The notes under the pieces are model-generated. The model did not search any database. It was not told the DNA's origin and was given only the letters and a program-made list of their open reading frames with translations. The translations under genes and the position numbers were made by a program. Source: Candidatus Rokuibacteriota bacterium (GTDB lineage: Bacteria; Methylomirabilota; Methylomirabilia; Rokubacteriales; CSP1-6). Taken from it: 45,791 nucleotides of DNA. Of the stretch, positions 35,990 to 44,278 are shown piece after piece (the first letter of the stretch is position 1; each line of letters opens with the position of its first letter). The DNA lies in NCBI GenBank assembly GCA_003220345.1, contig QHSC01000085.1:1-45791 (forward strand), given 5' to 3'.

Positions 35990-37621
35990 CTCATCCGCCT
36001 CGTCATCCCCGTAGGCGGCGAAGTGCGGGTAGAGCTGGACAGGATGGGTCAGGGGCGTGGGTAGCGTGACCGTGGCCGGGTGAAGAATGAAGGTCTGCAT
36101 CTCCGTCTCCGAGGGGCCCGCGTGGGCGCCCCGCTCGTCGATGAAGGAGACGTTGCTGTGGGGCGCGCCGATGCCGTACAGGACGAGATCGCCCGCGCTC
36201 GGCATGGCCATCAGGTCCCGGAGTCCCTTGAGCACGAGGCCTCGGTCCGCGCGGCCGGCGAATGGGCCGCCGTCCCCGTTGCCGTCAAGGGACAGAGGGC
36301 GGCCACGCCACCAGCAGACCGGCCCATGCGCCGATCGGGCGAGCACCAAGCCGATGCCAGGATGTCGCGAGAGATGCTCGCCGACATCGGCAGGCTCGAC
36401 CGCCTCGATGGTCAGGGGCTCCGGCGAGTCGAGGAAGTAGACGAAGGCATTGGGGCCGGCCGTGATGATGCGGATGGACTCCATGGGCGGTCCGTCTTCG
36501 CGCGCCCAGGCCGGCCGGTCCCGCTCCGTGTGGTTGAAGAAGCGCTGGAGAAGCCCGCGGCAGTCGGTTCGCCGGTACCGCGCGAGGTGACGCGTGAGCC
36601 CAAGGGCCTTCTTCGGGCGTGGCGGCGACCACGGGCCGCCGGTCGCGGCCCCGCCGAGGGCCGCCCGCACCACCGACTCCAGCGACTCCCCACCGGAAAC
36701 CTGCCGAAAGTTGCGCGTCGGCGTCTGGCCGTGATCAGACAGGATGTACAGGTCGTAGTGGTACTCCGGCAGGCGCTCGATCACGCGCGCGAGCTGCCCG
36801 ATCGAGCTGTCGATGTGATACAGCGCGCGCATGGCCGATCGATGGACGGGGCCGAAGGCATGGGCGAAGACGTCATAGTCCAGGTAGTTCACGTACACGG
36901 CTCGCGCGCCACGATAGAGGTCGGCCGATACGGCCAGGGTGAAGAGCTCGCGGATCCAGACGGAAAAGACGATCTTCAGCCCCAGCCAGCGGAAGCTCTC
37001 AGAACGGGCGGCGCGGGGACTCCGCGCCGTGCGCACCACGAAACGCGCCAGCTCGAAGGCGGTGAGCCCAAGGGCCTTGACCACCACCCAGCCCAGCAGA
37101 GCTGCGGACAGGAGCAGGCGGAGGAGAGGAAGACCTGCCCGCGTGGGCTTCAAGAGCCTGGCGAAGGTCAGGAGACTGTCCGGCGCGCCCCCCGTGAAGA
37201 CACAGCCATAGCACGCGCCGCCCGCGAGGATGCCGCGGCGGTCAGCCATCTGGCGGCTCTCCACGAAGTCCGCGGCTCCTGGCATCGGGAAGTGGACCTC
37301 TCGGCGCTCGCGCTTGTCGTAGTAGTGGAAGCCTGGGATGTCCGGTTGGATCCCGTACATGGCTGCCGCGTGGAAGGTCGGGGTCGAGGAGGGGATCCCC
37401 ACGGACATCGGCTTGCGGGCGAGCCGCCCCGTCCTGAGCAGCCGCCGGATGTGGCGGAGACGCCGGCCATGCAAGGCCTTGTCGAGAACGGCCTCGGACA
37501 GACCATCGATCTGGATTATGAGAAAACGGCGACGGCCAGGATCAGCAGGCACTCCGAGGCGGGCCCAGCGCGCGACGCGATCCACCATTCGCTGGAACTT
37601 CAGGACAATGTCATCGACCAT
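35927..37621 (-). CDS. Type I phosphodiesterase/nucleotide pyrophosphatase-like (alkaline phosphatase superfamily)
   Basis: A 564-residue alkaline-phosphatase-superfamily protein. Metal ligands and nucleophile appear as IIQIDGLSE (about 35-43), SSTPTFHAAAMYG (about 77-89, Thr nucleophile), YLDYDVFAHAFGP (about 238-250) and LSDHGQTPT (about 288-296). A hydrophobic segment (about 168-190) could anchor it to the membrane. The substrate may be a phosphodiester lipid or nucleotide. It is the last gene of the YtxH-M48-PLD-MBL operon (47 nt after the MBL gene). Its C-terminal 21 codons overlap the convergent metallophosphoesterase. Confidence 0.85.
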   Translation of the reverse strand: MVDDIVLKFQRMVDRVARWARLGVPADPGRRRFLIIQIDGLSEAVLDKALHGRRLRHIRRLLRTGRLARKPMSVGIPSSTPTFHAAAMYGIQPDIPGFHYYDKRERREVHFPMPGAADFVESRQMADRRGILAGGACYGCVFTGGAPDSLLTFARLLKPTRAGLPLLRLLLSAALLGWVVVKALGLTAFELARFVVRTARSPRAARSESFRWLGLKIVFSVWIRELFTLAVSADLYRGARAVYVNYLDYDVFAHAFGPVHRSAMRALYHIDSSIGQLARVIERLPEYHYDLYILSDHGQTPTRNFRQVSGGESLESVVRAALGGAATGGPWSPPRPKKALGLTRHLARYRRTDCRGLLQRFFNHTERDRPAWAREDGPPMESIRIITAGPNAFVYFLDSPEPLTIEAVEPADVGEHLSRHPGIGLVLARSAHGPVCWWRGRPLSLDGNGDGGPFAGRADRGLVLKGLRDLMAMPSAGDLVLYGIGAPHSNVSFIDERGAHAGPSETEMQTFILHPATVTLPTPLTHPVQLYPHFAAYGDDEADESLRGVEGSDRGIRGARVVDG

Positions 37622-37668
37622 CGCGGCGTGATTCTAGCGCGGGGCGAGCGATCCTTCGCGATTCGCCC

Positions 37669-38763
37669 TCACCAGGGAAGCGTCTCCCCGGGCTTGGGGA
37701 TCCAGACGACCTCGGGATCCAGCTTCCGCCGGGCGACCTCGGCGGTGATCCGCGCGGGGGGCTCGTCATACGGCTCCCGCGCAAGCATGAAGGTGCCCCA
37801 GTGGATGCCGATGAAACGCGCGGCCCGGAGGTCGGTCGAAGCTTGGAGCGCCTCTTCCGGAGAGATGTGCACGGGGTGCGCAGTCTCGCGCGGCGTGTAG
37901 GAGCCGATGGGCAAGGCCGCGAGGTCGAAGGGCCCGAGCTCATCGCCGATTTCCTTGAAGTGCTTGTAGTAGCCGGTATCCCCCGCGAAGTAGAAGCGCT
38001 GCGAGCCCAGCACCGCCCAGGAGGACCAGAGGCGGCGCCCCTGATCGACCAGCGTGCGGCCCGAGCCGTGCTGGGCAGGAGTGCAGACGATGGTCAGTCC
38101 CTTGAATGCGATCGACTGGCCCCAGTCCAGCTCGACCGCGTTGGTGATGCCGCGGTCCGCGAGCCAGGCCTTGATGCCCAGGGGCACCACGAACCGGGGG
38201 TTGTAGAGCTGGGCCAGGCGCTTGACGGTCGGCTCGTCCAGATGGTCGTAGTGATCGTGCGAGATCAGGACGAAATCGATGGGGGGAAGATCTTCCATGC
38301 GCATCGGCGCGGGCGTGTAGCGCCGGACGCCCACGAGCCCGCTGAACGGGCCGCTTCGTCCCGCCCAGGTGGGGTCGGTGAGGAAGTTCACGCCGTCGAG
38401 CTGGACGAGGAGGGTGGAGTGCCCGATCCACGTCACCGTCGCCTCGTGATGGTTGTCCCGGAGCGCCTGGAGATCGGGAACGGCGGCGGGCAGCGCAGAG
38501 ACCCGACGCTCCGGCACGAGCCAGGTGCCCCCCACGATGAACGAATGGAGGCGCGCGAAGTAGGACGCGCGCTTGTAGGCGGGATCGAGGTTCTTGAAGG
38601 CCGCGCCCTTTCGAGGAGGGACGGCGAGGGCGGCCACCTTCTTGATGACGGGATCGCCGGGGGATGTCTCGGCAGCCCGCGCGCTGTCCCCCCCCGAGTA
38701 CGAGCAGACGACGACTCCCACGAGGAAGACGAGAAAGGCACGCCGGAGCACGCGAATCCGCAC
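37669..38763 (-). CDS. NAPE-PLD-like metallo-beta-lactamase-fold hydrolase, exported
   Basis: A 364-residue exported MBL-fold protein: N-terminal signal (about 5-30), linker, TWIGHSTLLVQLDG (about 110-123) and the metal motif SHDHYDHLD (about 169-177; HxHxDH). Further ligands lie in PAQHGSGRT, FAGDTGYY and GIHWGTF. The layout is that of N-acyl-phosphatidylethanolamine phospholipase D-like hydrolases and UlaG-like proteins. The start taken is GTG at 38763, with no clear Shine-Dalgarno. It lies 43 nt after the PLD gene and 47 nt before the phosphodiesterase, consistent with a phospholipid-processing set at the envelope. Confidence 0.88.
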   Translation of the reverse strand: MRIRVLRRAFLVFLVGVVVCSYSGGDSARAAETSPGDPVIKKVAALAVPPRKGAAFKNLDPAYKRASYFARLHSFIVGGTWLVPERRVSALPAAVPDLQALRDNHHEATVTWIGHSTLLVQLDGVNFLTDPTWAGRSGPFSGLVGVRRYTPAPMRMEDLPPIDFVLISHDHYDHLDEPTVKRLAQLYNPRFVVPLGIKAWLADRGITNAVELDWGQSIAFKGLTIVCTPAQHGSGRTLVDQGRRLWSSWAVLGSQRFYFAGDTGYYKHFKEIGDELGPFDLAALPIGSYTPRETAHPVHISPEEALQASTDLRAARFIGIHWGTFMLAREPYDEPPARITAEVARRKLDPEVVWIPKPGETLPW

Positions 38764-38806
38764 AATTCGAGCGTACCGTCATTGTCAAGGGCAGGGCCCT
38801 GTCCCG

Positions 38807-40099
38807 CTACATCTGATCGCGAACGGGGAGGGCGAGGAACTCCAGGAAGCGGCTCATCATGCTGCGATTCCGCCACCCCTCGTACGTGATGCGACGCGAT
38901 CGCGCGAGATCCGCTTCGAATATGCGCTCGAGACGATGGGCGATAGCCTCATCGTAGACCACCAGGTTGATCTCGTCGTTGAGAGCGAAGGACCGACGGT
39001 CGAGATTGGTGCTGCCCACCGTGGCCCAGCGACTGTCCACCACCATGGTCTTGGCGTGGAGGAGGGCCGCCCGGTACTCGTAGACCTCGACCCCGGCCTC
39101 GAGCAGGCGACCGAGCTCCGCTCGGCTCGCCTGCTTGACGATGTTGTGATCAATGGCGCCGGGCAGGAGCAAGACGACCCGGACGCGATTCCGCGCCGTG
39201 CGCACGAGTGTCTCGACCATCTTGTCGTCAGGAAGGAAATAGGGGTTTGTGATGTAGATGGAGCGACGGGCGGACGCCATGGCGAGCAGGAACATCGTGT
39301 ACATCGCCGCGCTGCCCCCGGCGGGCGAGCTGCGCACGGCCTGGGCCGAGGCGTGCCCCTTGGCCTCGAGGGGAGCGGGGAAGTAGTCGCGGCCGCCGAG
39401 CGCGATCCCCGTGGCCTCGAGCCAGTTCTCGGCGAAGGCCCCTTGGAGCTGCTCGACCACCGGACCTTCGATCCACACGTCGGTGTCCCGCCAGTGGTCC
39501 TGCGTCTTGCCGTCCCCTCCCCACTTCCCGCTCGTGCCAGACCCGCCCGTGATGCCCATGCGTCCGTCCGCCACCAGGATCCGCCGGTGGTTGCGATTGT
39601 TGACCTTGTCGATGGCGAAAGGACTCAGCGGACGAAAGATCTCCACGCGACATCCGGCGTTCGTCATGATGTCGCGATACTCCGTGGGCAAGGCAAGGGC
39701 GCCCAGGGCGTCGAGAAGCACGTTCACCGTCACGCCGGCGCGGCAGCGCTCCGCCAGGGCCTGGGCGACTTCCTGGGCGGGCTTTCCCTCCTCGAAGACG
39801 TACTGGGCGTAGTTGATGGTCCGGCGGGCACTCCGGATGGCGCGCAGCTTGGCGGGGAATATCTCGTCCCCGTTGAGGAGCACTTCCACCCGGTTTCCCC
39901 CGACCACGGGCGAGCCGGTGTAGGCAGCGACCGTGGCCGCGAAGGTCGGGTGTCCCATCTCGAGCGCGGGCAGCTGCAGCACCGGCGTGTGATTCGCACA
40001 GCCGGCCAGCATCGGCACGACCAGGGCGGCCGCCACGGCTTGGCGAAGAGCCGGTCCGATGGTCATGAGCTTCTGCCGGCTCTTTCTGCCGCTCCTCAC
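38807..40099 (-). CDS. Phospholipase D-like/cardiolipin synthase-like lipoprotein
   Basis: A 430-residue protein with a lipobox (PMLAGCAN, Cys near 34) and two phospholipase D motifs. The first reads NHRRILVADG, with Arg where the canonical HxK has Lys; the second (LLHAKTMVVD) is canonical HxKx4D, followed by GSTNLDRRS. It probably transfers or hydrolyses phosphatidyl groups, as in cardiolipin synthase, but lipidation puts it in the periplasm rather than in the usual N-terminally TM-anchored form. The GTG at 40099 overlaps the M48 stop (GTGA); ATG at 40066 is the alternative. Confidence 0.88.
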   Translation of the reverse strand: MRSGRKSRQKLMTIGPALRQAVAAALVVPMLAGCANHTPVLQLPALEMGHPTFAATVAAYTGSPVVGGNRVEVLLNGDEIFPAKLRAIRSARRTINYAQYVFEEGKPAQEVAQALAERCRAGVTVNVLLDALGALALPTEYRDIMTNAGCRVEIFRPLSPFAIDKVNNRNHRRILVADGRMGITGGSGTSGKWGGDGKTQDHWRDTDVWIEGPVVEQLQGAFAENWLEATGIALGGRDYFPAPLEAKGHASAQAVRSSPAGGSAAMYTMFLLAMASARRSIYITNPYFLPDDKMVETLVRTARNRVRVVLLLPGAIDHNIVKQASRAELGRLLEAGVEVYEYRAALLHAKTMVVDSRWATVGSTNLDRRSFALNDEINLVVYDEAIAHRLERIFEADLARSRRITYEGWRNRSMMSRFLEFLALPVRDQM

Positions 40100-40803
40100 A
40101 GCTTCCGGAGCGCTTCGATGCGATCCCCCGTTGCGGGATGAGTGGCGAAGAAACCGCCGCCGCCCGTGCCTTCTGTCTGCATCAACCAGGTCAAGGTGTT
40201 GATCATGACTTCCTTGGGCTGCCCGACGCGCTTGAGCAGGATCACCCCGTGATGATCCGCCTCGTATTCTTCCTTGCGGCTATAGGTCCGGCTGATCAAC
40301 GCGCCGGCGATCGGGGCGATCTGGCCGCTCCCGGGGATGATCTGGTCAAGGATGATGGCGCCGATGCCGAGCCCGGCGCCGAGGGCCTGCGCCTTGGCGA
40401 CGTGACCGAGGTCGTCGTGCGCGATCTCGTGGGCAAGGATGGCCATGAGCTGCTCGTCATTCGCCTTCTTGAGCAGCCCGGCGGTGACGTAGAACTCGCC
40501 CCCGCCTGCACTCGCCGCATTGATCTGCTGATCGTCGAGGACACCGATCTTGACCTGATCGAGCGGGCGCGGATGGTCCATGACCTTGATGAGGGGGACC
40601 ATGATGCGCTTGAGACGTTCGGCCTGGAAGGCGTCGATCTTGGTCTGCGCGGGAGGAGCCGGGGTTTCGGCCCGCCCCTGGGGAGGACTCGAGGTCTCGA
40701 TGGCGGCACATCCGGAGAGAAGAATCATTCCGGCCAGGAGACACGCGAGAGTCCTTGTCGCTCTCGTGAACCACGGCCGCAATCCCCGGCTTCTGGTTTC
40801 CAT
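40096..40803 (-). CDS. M48-family zinc metalloprotease, lipoprotein
   Basis: A 235-residue periplasmic M48 (LoiP/YcaL/BepA-related) protease. A signal peptide with lipobox (ILLSGCAA, Cys near 32) precedes the catalytic HEIAHDDLGH (HExxH, about 137-146) and the third zinc ligand in SRKEEYEADHHG (about 181-192). No TPR repeat region, so shorter than BepA. AGGAG is 8 nt before the ATG. It shares an operon with a YtxH-like protein and envelope phospholipid enzymes, which fits outer-membrane protein quality control. Confidence 0.92.
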   Translation of the reverse strand: METRSRGLRPWFTRATRTLACLLAGMILLSGCAAIETSSPPQGRAETPAPPAQTKIDAFQAERLKRIMVPLIKVMDHPRPLDQVKIGVLDDQQINAASAGGGEFYVTAGLLKKANDEQLMAILAHEIAHDDLGHVAKAQALGAGLGIGAIILDQIIPGSGQIAPIAGALISRTYSRKEEYEADHHGVILLKRVGQPKEVMINTLTWLMQTEGTGGGGFFATHPATGDRIEALRKL

Positions 40804-40823
40804 GACTTGACTCCTGCGCGGGT

Positions 40824-41051
40824 TTAACCCATGCGCGGCCGGATGGCGTCCTGGCCCGCCTGGAGCGTCGAGCTGACCTGCTCCTTGGTCCGGTCCAGCA
40901 CGTCCGCCGCCTTGTCTTCCACGGCCTGGAGCTTCTCGGCTGCCATGGTGCGGACGTCCCGGGTCTTCGCGTCCACCAGACGCCGCAGCTCGTCCCCCCA
41001 GAACCACACCGCGAGTCCTCCCGCCAGCGCTCCGATCACGAATCGAACCAT
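40824..41051 (-). CDS. YtxH-like small membrane protein
   Basis: A 75-residue protein: N-terminal TM helix (VRFVIGALAGGLAVWFW, 2-18) and a long charged amphipathic helix (about 20-70; MAAEKLQAVEDKAADVLDRTKEQV), probably a coiled coil. This is the architecture of YtxH/YtxG-type general stress proteins. Of three in-frame ATGs I chose 41051, which has AGGAGG at the best distance; 41057 is next. First gene after the consensus sigma-54 promoter at 41103-41117. Confidence 0.75.
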   Translation of the reverse strand: MVRFVIGALAGGLAVWFWGDELRRLVDAKTRDVRTMAAEKLQAVEDKAADVLDRTKEQVSSTLQAGQDAIRPRMG

Positions 41052-41102
41052 TGCCATCCCTCCTGTAGGCGCGAGATAGAGTTGTTGCTGATGCACGAAG
41101 GA

Positions 41103-41117
41103 GCAAGAGAAGTGCCA
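41103..41117 (-). promoter_or_regulatory. Sigma-54 promoter, consensus match (YtxH-M48-PLD operon)
   Basis: The minus strand reads TGGCAC-TTCTC-TTGC, exact at all conserved positions. The predicted start is near 41091, 40 nt before the ATG at 41051. It probably serves five genes ending at 35927. Confidence 0.87.
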
Positions 41118-41195
41118 CTCACTCTTGACCCCGAAGACCTACGATCTCGCGTACTCATGGAACAAGCGTCGCGAATCGGCGCCCGGCCCCGGCCT

Positions 41196-41208
41196 TCTGA
41201 CCCGGTAA
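41196..41208 (-). promoter_or_regulatory. Enhancer half-site upstream of the YtxH operon
   Basis: The minus strand reads TTACCGGGTCAGA, identical over 13 bases to the left arm and spacer of the palindrome at 522-542. The right arm is degenerate (AGGCCG). It lies about 85 bp upstream of the element at 41103-41117. Confidence 0.7.
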
Positions 41209-41231
41209 GACTTTCCGATTCGCGTCGGCTG

Positions 41232-41720
41232 TCACTCGACTGAAGTGAGGACCTCGCCGAGGGAAACGCTGTGATCGCGAAAGAGAATAGCCATCATGAT
41301 GAGTCCGGCCACCAGGTTGCCGCCGATGATGGTCCACGGGGGCAGCGTGTGGAAGAGCCAGGCCCCCAGGGTCATGATCATGGCCAGCGCGAAGACCTCG
41401 AAGCAGCAGAAGAGCATGAAGACCCCGAAGAGGACGCGACGATCGCGATCGACGAGGGCGAACAGTCCGGCGGTGCCGAGGCCGAACAGGATGAAGGCCA
41501 TACCGTGCACCAGCGAGTACTCGAAGACGAGACCTGGAGTGACGGTGAGGGCGCCCGCATCCCGGAGGCCATGGAAGAGCGCGGCGGCGAGGAGGGCAGG
41601 GGTCCGGAAAGGGACACCCTCCGCCAGATCATAGAGCAGGAACCAGATCGCGACGGCGGCCGCGCCGGCCAGGCCTACCACGATTCCTTCGACGAGCACC
41701 CTCTTGCGTCCCATGATCAT
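41232..41720 (-). CDS. Polytopic membrane protein, 162 aa
   Basis: A 162-residue integral membrane protein with four hydrophobic helices (about 10-30, 68-88, 95-118, 127-147). The first two flank a soluble segment with FHGLRDAGAL; a C-terminal acidic tail follows. No family recognised with confidence. The ATG at 41720 overlaps the DUF748 stop (ATGA), so the two are translationally coupled under the promoter at 43311-43325. The pairing suggests a membrane or envelope function linked to the DUF748 protein. Confidence 0.75.
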   Translation of the reverse strand: MIMGRKRVLVEGIVVGLAGAAAVAIWFLLYDLAEGVPFRTPALLAAALFHGLRDAGALTVTPGLVFEYSLVHGMAFILFGLGTAGLFALVDRDRRVLFGVFMLFCCFEVFALAMIMTLGAWLFHTLPPWTIIGGNLVAGLIMMAILFRDHSVSLGEVLTSVE

Positions 41721-43276
41721 GCCCTCTCTCTCTTCGTTTCCCTCTCGAGGCCCGGAAGAATGGCTTTGAAGAAGGCGTTCTCCTCTTTGCGAGGCCGATT
41801 TTTGAGGAGCTTGGCCACCCCTCCCACGACGCGTTCGTACACCTTGTGGGTGAAGGTCTTGTCCTTGTCCTTGTCCGCGTCATACACGGTGATGTCCTTG
41901 AAGAGGGGCTTCACATAGCCCGTGATGGCCCCGTCCCGCACGGCCATCTCCGAAAAGAAGGAGAACTCTCCCGAGGCCACGTCGAAGTTGCCGTAGGCGC
42001 GGAACATGTCGTTCATGGCCGGCATGTTCACGTCCGTGATGCGTACCGACAGCTCGAAGGCCGGTCCCGACTTCTCGGTATGGAACTTGCCGTCCACGAG
42101 GGCGCTGCCGGAGCCCATGAACTTGCCCTGGAGCTTGACCGTGGCCACCCCTTCCGTCTGCTGGTTGCTCAGGTTGGTCAGGATGACATCGGCGTCGGTC
42201 ACGAAGGCGCGATACGGAGGCGAGGTCATCTTGTTGACATAGCCAAAGGTGCCCTTGGTGATCCGCAGCCGGGCGATCTTCACGAGGAGATCCGGAGCAT
42301 TGCTCGCGGCCTTGGCGGCTTTGACCGCGCCGGTGACGCGGGCTTGTTCGACGGCCGCGGTCTGCGGCGTGTGGATGTAGTCGACCTTGATGCCGTCGAT
42401 GGTAGCCTCTTGAAGCTCGACACTCCGTACCTGCGAGCCGAATTCGAACTGACCGGTCGCAGACAGCAAACCTTTGTCCACGGTGACGTTGTAGCGATTG
42501 GTGATCGGCTTGAAATAGTCGAGCTCGATCCGCTCGAGGGTGGCATTCCCCGTGAAGGTCGGGTTCGGCTCGGCGAGAAAGTCGGCTCGCCCGTCGGCCC
42601 TGACGTGACCCGACTCGAAGACGGCCGCCTCCAGCGTGAATTCTGAGGGGTACACTCGGTCCTTCGATTTGACGTTCCGGATGTTGGTGGCGACGAAGTC
42701 GAAGCTGCGAAGACGGAGCGGCTTGAAGGGGCCCTGGTCCTGGTACGTGATGTCAGCCTGATGGACTCGGAACTCGTTGAGCTTGAGCGGATAGATCGCC
42801 TCCAGCGCCTCCTGCCACCCCCGCTCCTTGACCGGGGTAGGATCGGCGATCTCTTTCCGCAGCTGCACCAGGTTCATGTAGACCTTGGGCCGGTCGATGA
42901 GCATGTCGCCCACGACCCGGCCGTGAAGCAACGCCTTCCAGTTCACGCTGGCGTGGAGATACGGGATATCGGCCACGGCGGGGTCGGGGTGGGCATCCTG
43001 CACGAGCGTGAGCCCTTTCAGATCGAGCGAGAAACCGTGTGGATGGAAGTCCAATTTCTTGATCCGAACCGTGTAGCCCTTGAGCGCCCTGTTCATCTTG
43101 GCCTCGGTGTACCGGCGCAGAGGCTCGTCGATCAGAAACGCGATGGCGTAGGCGATCACCAGGACGATGGCCAGGGGCACGCCGATGAATATCCAGAGAC
43201 GACGATGGCGTCGCACACTCGCTCCCAGTCCCGACAAATTCGATCGCCAGCCGCCAGACCCATTTCTTCTCTTCAT
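41717..43276 (-). CDS. DUF748 (AsmA-like) envelope protein
   Basis: A 519-residue protein with an N-terminal TM (about 28-50, WIFIGVPLAIVLVIAYAIAFL) and a large periplasmic region carrying the DUF748 pattern (LHASVNWKALLHGRVVGDMLIDRPKVYMN, EFRVHQADITYQD), related to AsmA/TamB-type beta-groove proteins involved in lipid transport or outer-membrane biogenesis. The length is about half that of large family members. The ATG at 43276 is chosen because GGAGG lies 8 nt upstream and the sigma-54 start site falls at about 43299, after other in-frame starts. Confidence 0.87.
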   Translation of the reverse strand: MKRRNGSGGWRSNLSGLGASVRRHRRLWIFIGVPLAIVLVIAYAIAFLIDEPLRRYTEAKMNRALKGYTVRIKKLDFHPHGFSLDLKGLTLVQDAHPDPAVADIPYLHASVNWKALLHGRVVGDMLIDRPKVYMNLVQLRKEIADPTPVKERGWQEALEAIYPLKLNEFRVHQADITYQDQGPFKPLRLRSFDFVATNIRNVKSKDRVYPSEFTLEAAVFESGHVRADGRADFLAEPNPTFTGNATLERIELDYFKPITNRYNVTVDKGLLSATGQFEFGSQVRSVELQEATIDGIKVDYIHTPQTAAVEQARVTGAVKAAKAASNAPDLLVKIARLRITKGTFGYVNKMTSPPYRAFVTDADVILTNLSNQQTEGVATVKLQGKFMGSGSALVDGKFHTEKSGPAFELSVRITDVNMPAMNDMFRAYGNFDVASGEFSFFSEMAVRDGAITGYVKPLFKDITVYDADKDKDKTFTHKVYERVVGGVAKLLKNRPRKEENAFFKAILPGLERETKRERA

Positions 43277-43310
43277 GGCTCCGCCTCCCTCTCTCTTTGG
43301 TCCTTTGAGA

Positions 43311-43325
43311 GCAAGAGACATGCCG
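43311..43325 (-). promoter_or_regulatory. Sigma-54 promoter for the DUF748 operon
   Basis: The minus strand reads CGGCAT-GTCTC-TTGC, one base off in the -24 box's first position, GG and GC ten bases apart. The predicted start is near 43299, 23 nt before the ATG at 43276. Confidence 0.75.
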
Positions 43326-43427
43326 CGTCCGTCTTCCGCCATCGGTCTCGATTAGCGTGTTACGCGACGACTCTCCCGGCTCGAGACGGAGCCCCGCTAC
43401 CAATTGTCCTAGTCCTTCCCGGTCGAA

Positions 43428-43441
43428 ATTACCGAGCCCGG
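43428..43441 (+). promoter_or_regulatory. Enhancer half-site between divergent DUF748 and CsbD promoters
   Basis: ATTACCGAGCCCGG: left arm exact, followed by a GC-rich stretch and CGGTCGA at a non-standard spacing. It is about 110 bp upstream of both the leftward (43311-43325) and rightward (43543-43557) promoters. The 358-bp region 43277-43634 contains regulatory signals only. Confidence 0.5.
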
Positions 43442-43542
43442 TCGAGTACGGCGAGTGTCGCGGGTACCCGTCCCCGTGGACCGTGCCGCAAAGCCGCGCG
43501 CTATCTTGACTTCCTGGCATCGAAAGACTGATCGCGCGCCTT

Positions 43543-43557
43543 CGGCACATACCTTGC
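43543..43557 (+). promoter_or_regulatory. Sigma-54 promoter for csbD
   Basis: CGGCAC-ATACC-TTGC: one change from consensus, GG and GC ten bases apart. The predicted start is near 43569, 66 nt before the CsbD ATG at 43635. Confidence 0.75.
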
Positions 43558-43634
43558 CTTGCGGTTGAGTGATGTGCATGGCACGTGGACTCAGACGCCA
43601 TCGAGGTTTTATCCAGGCAATCGGGGAGGACCTG

Positions 43635-43880
43635 ATGAACAGGGACGTCATGCAGGGGAAGTGGCGCGAGATGAAGGGGAAGGTCAAGGAGCAGTGGGGC
43701 AAGCTCACGGACGATGACCTCGACAAGATCGAGGGCACGTCCGACCAGTTGCTCGGTCTGCTCCAGCAGCGCTACGGCTATGCTCGGGAAAAGGCCGAGG
43801 AGGAGTACAAGCGCTTCACCGAGAAGTACGCCCGCGAGTTCGAGACGGACCGGGCGAGTCACACGGACGCCCGGCGGTAG
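43635..43880 (+). CDS. CsbD family stress protein
   Basis: An 81-residue CsbD-like protein: GKWREMKGKVKEQWGKLTDDDLDKIEG (about 8-34) is the family signature, extended by a second charged helix (EKAEEEYKRFTEKYAREFE). CsbD is a sigma-B-dependent general stress protein in Bacillus, and relatives are strongly stress-induced in many bacteria; the function is unknown. GGGGAGG lies 5 nt before the ATG. Upstream in-frame ATGs lack ribosome-binding sites and fall at or close after the predicted transcription start. A hairpin follows the stop. Confidence 0.93.
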   Translation: MNRDVMQGKWREMKGKVKEQWGKLTDDDLDKIEGTSDQLLGLLQQRYGYAREKAEEEYKRFTEKYAREFETDRASHTDARR

Positions 43881-43893
43881 GGCGTGAAAACAA

Positions 43894-43923
43894 GCGCCCG
43901 GTATTCAATGCAGGCCCGGGCGC
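43894..43923 (+). terminator. Hairpin after csbD
   Basis: An 8-bp stem GCGCCCGG/CCGGGCGC with a 14-nt loop, 13 nt after the csbD stop; no T-run follows. It may only attenuate, since the next two genes have no clear promoter of their own. A second 8-bp inverted repeat GTCGGGGG/CCCCCGAC lies at 43938-43972 in the same gap. Confidence 0.55.
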
Positions 43924-44023
43924 ATATTGAGCTGGGGGTCGGGGGTTGCCGAGGGGCAGAGTCTCCCCCGACTCTCCAGCTCGTTTTCTACGACGGAAGG
44001 TTCCAGGGCAGAGGGAGGGAGCC

Positions 44024-44245
44024 ATGAGGACGACGAATATCATGGGGATCCTGCTCATCGTGCTCGGAGTGCTCGCCCTCGCCTACCAGGGGATCACCTA
44101 CACGACGCGCGAGAAGGTCATCGATCTCGGGCCCATCAAAGCCACCAAGGAAACCGAGAAGACGATTCCGCTTCCGCCGATCTTTGGCGGCGCCGCGCTC
44201 GCGGGGGGCGTCGTCCTTCTGATCGCGGGAGCGCGCTCGAAGTAG
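44024..44245 (+). CDS. DUF3185 family small membrane protein
   Basis: A 73-residue protein with two TM helices (about 6-24, GILLIVLGVLALAYQG; and 52-70, FGGAALAGGVVLLIAGA) separated by a soluble loop (YTTREKVIDLGPIKATKETEKTIPLPP), the DUF3185 pattern. The family's function is unknown. GGGAGG immediately precedes the ATG. It lies 143 nt after csbD with a hairpin between, and 33 nt before the DUF1344-like gene. Probably part of the same stress group. Confidence 0.87.
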   Translation: MRTTNIMGILLIVLGVLALAYQGITYTTREKVIDLGPIKATKETEKTIPLPPIFGGAALAGGVVLLIAGARSK

Positions 44246-44278
44246 TTCCTGCTCATCCCTGCGAGGGAGAACAGAATC

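Noticed and set aside
36080..37900. 606-codon plus-strand open frame opposite the phosphodiesterase and MBL genes
   Set aside because: It crosses two genes with intact active-site motifs on the minus strand; low-complexity composition.
43936..43950. GGGGTC-GGGGG-TTGC before the DUF3185 gene
   Set aside because: The GG/GC spacing is met only because of a G-run; the -24 box is wrong at two positions and no enhancer lies upstream.
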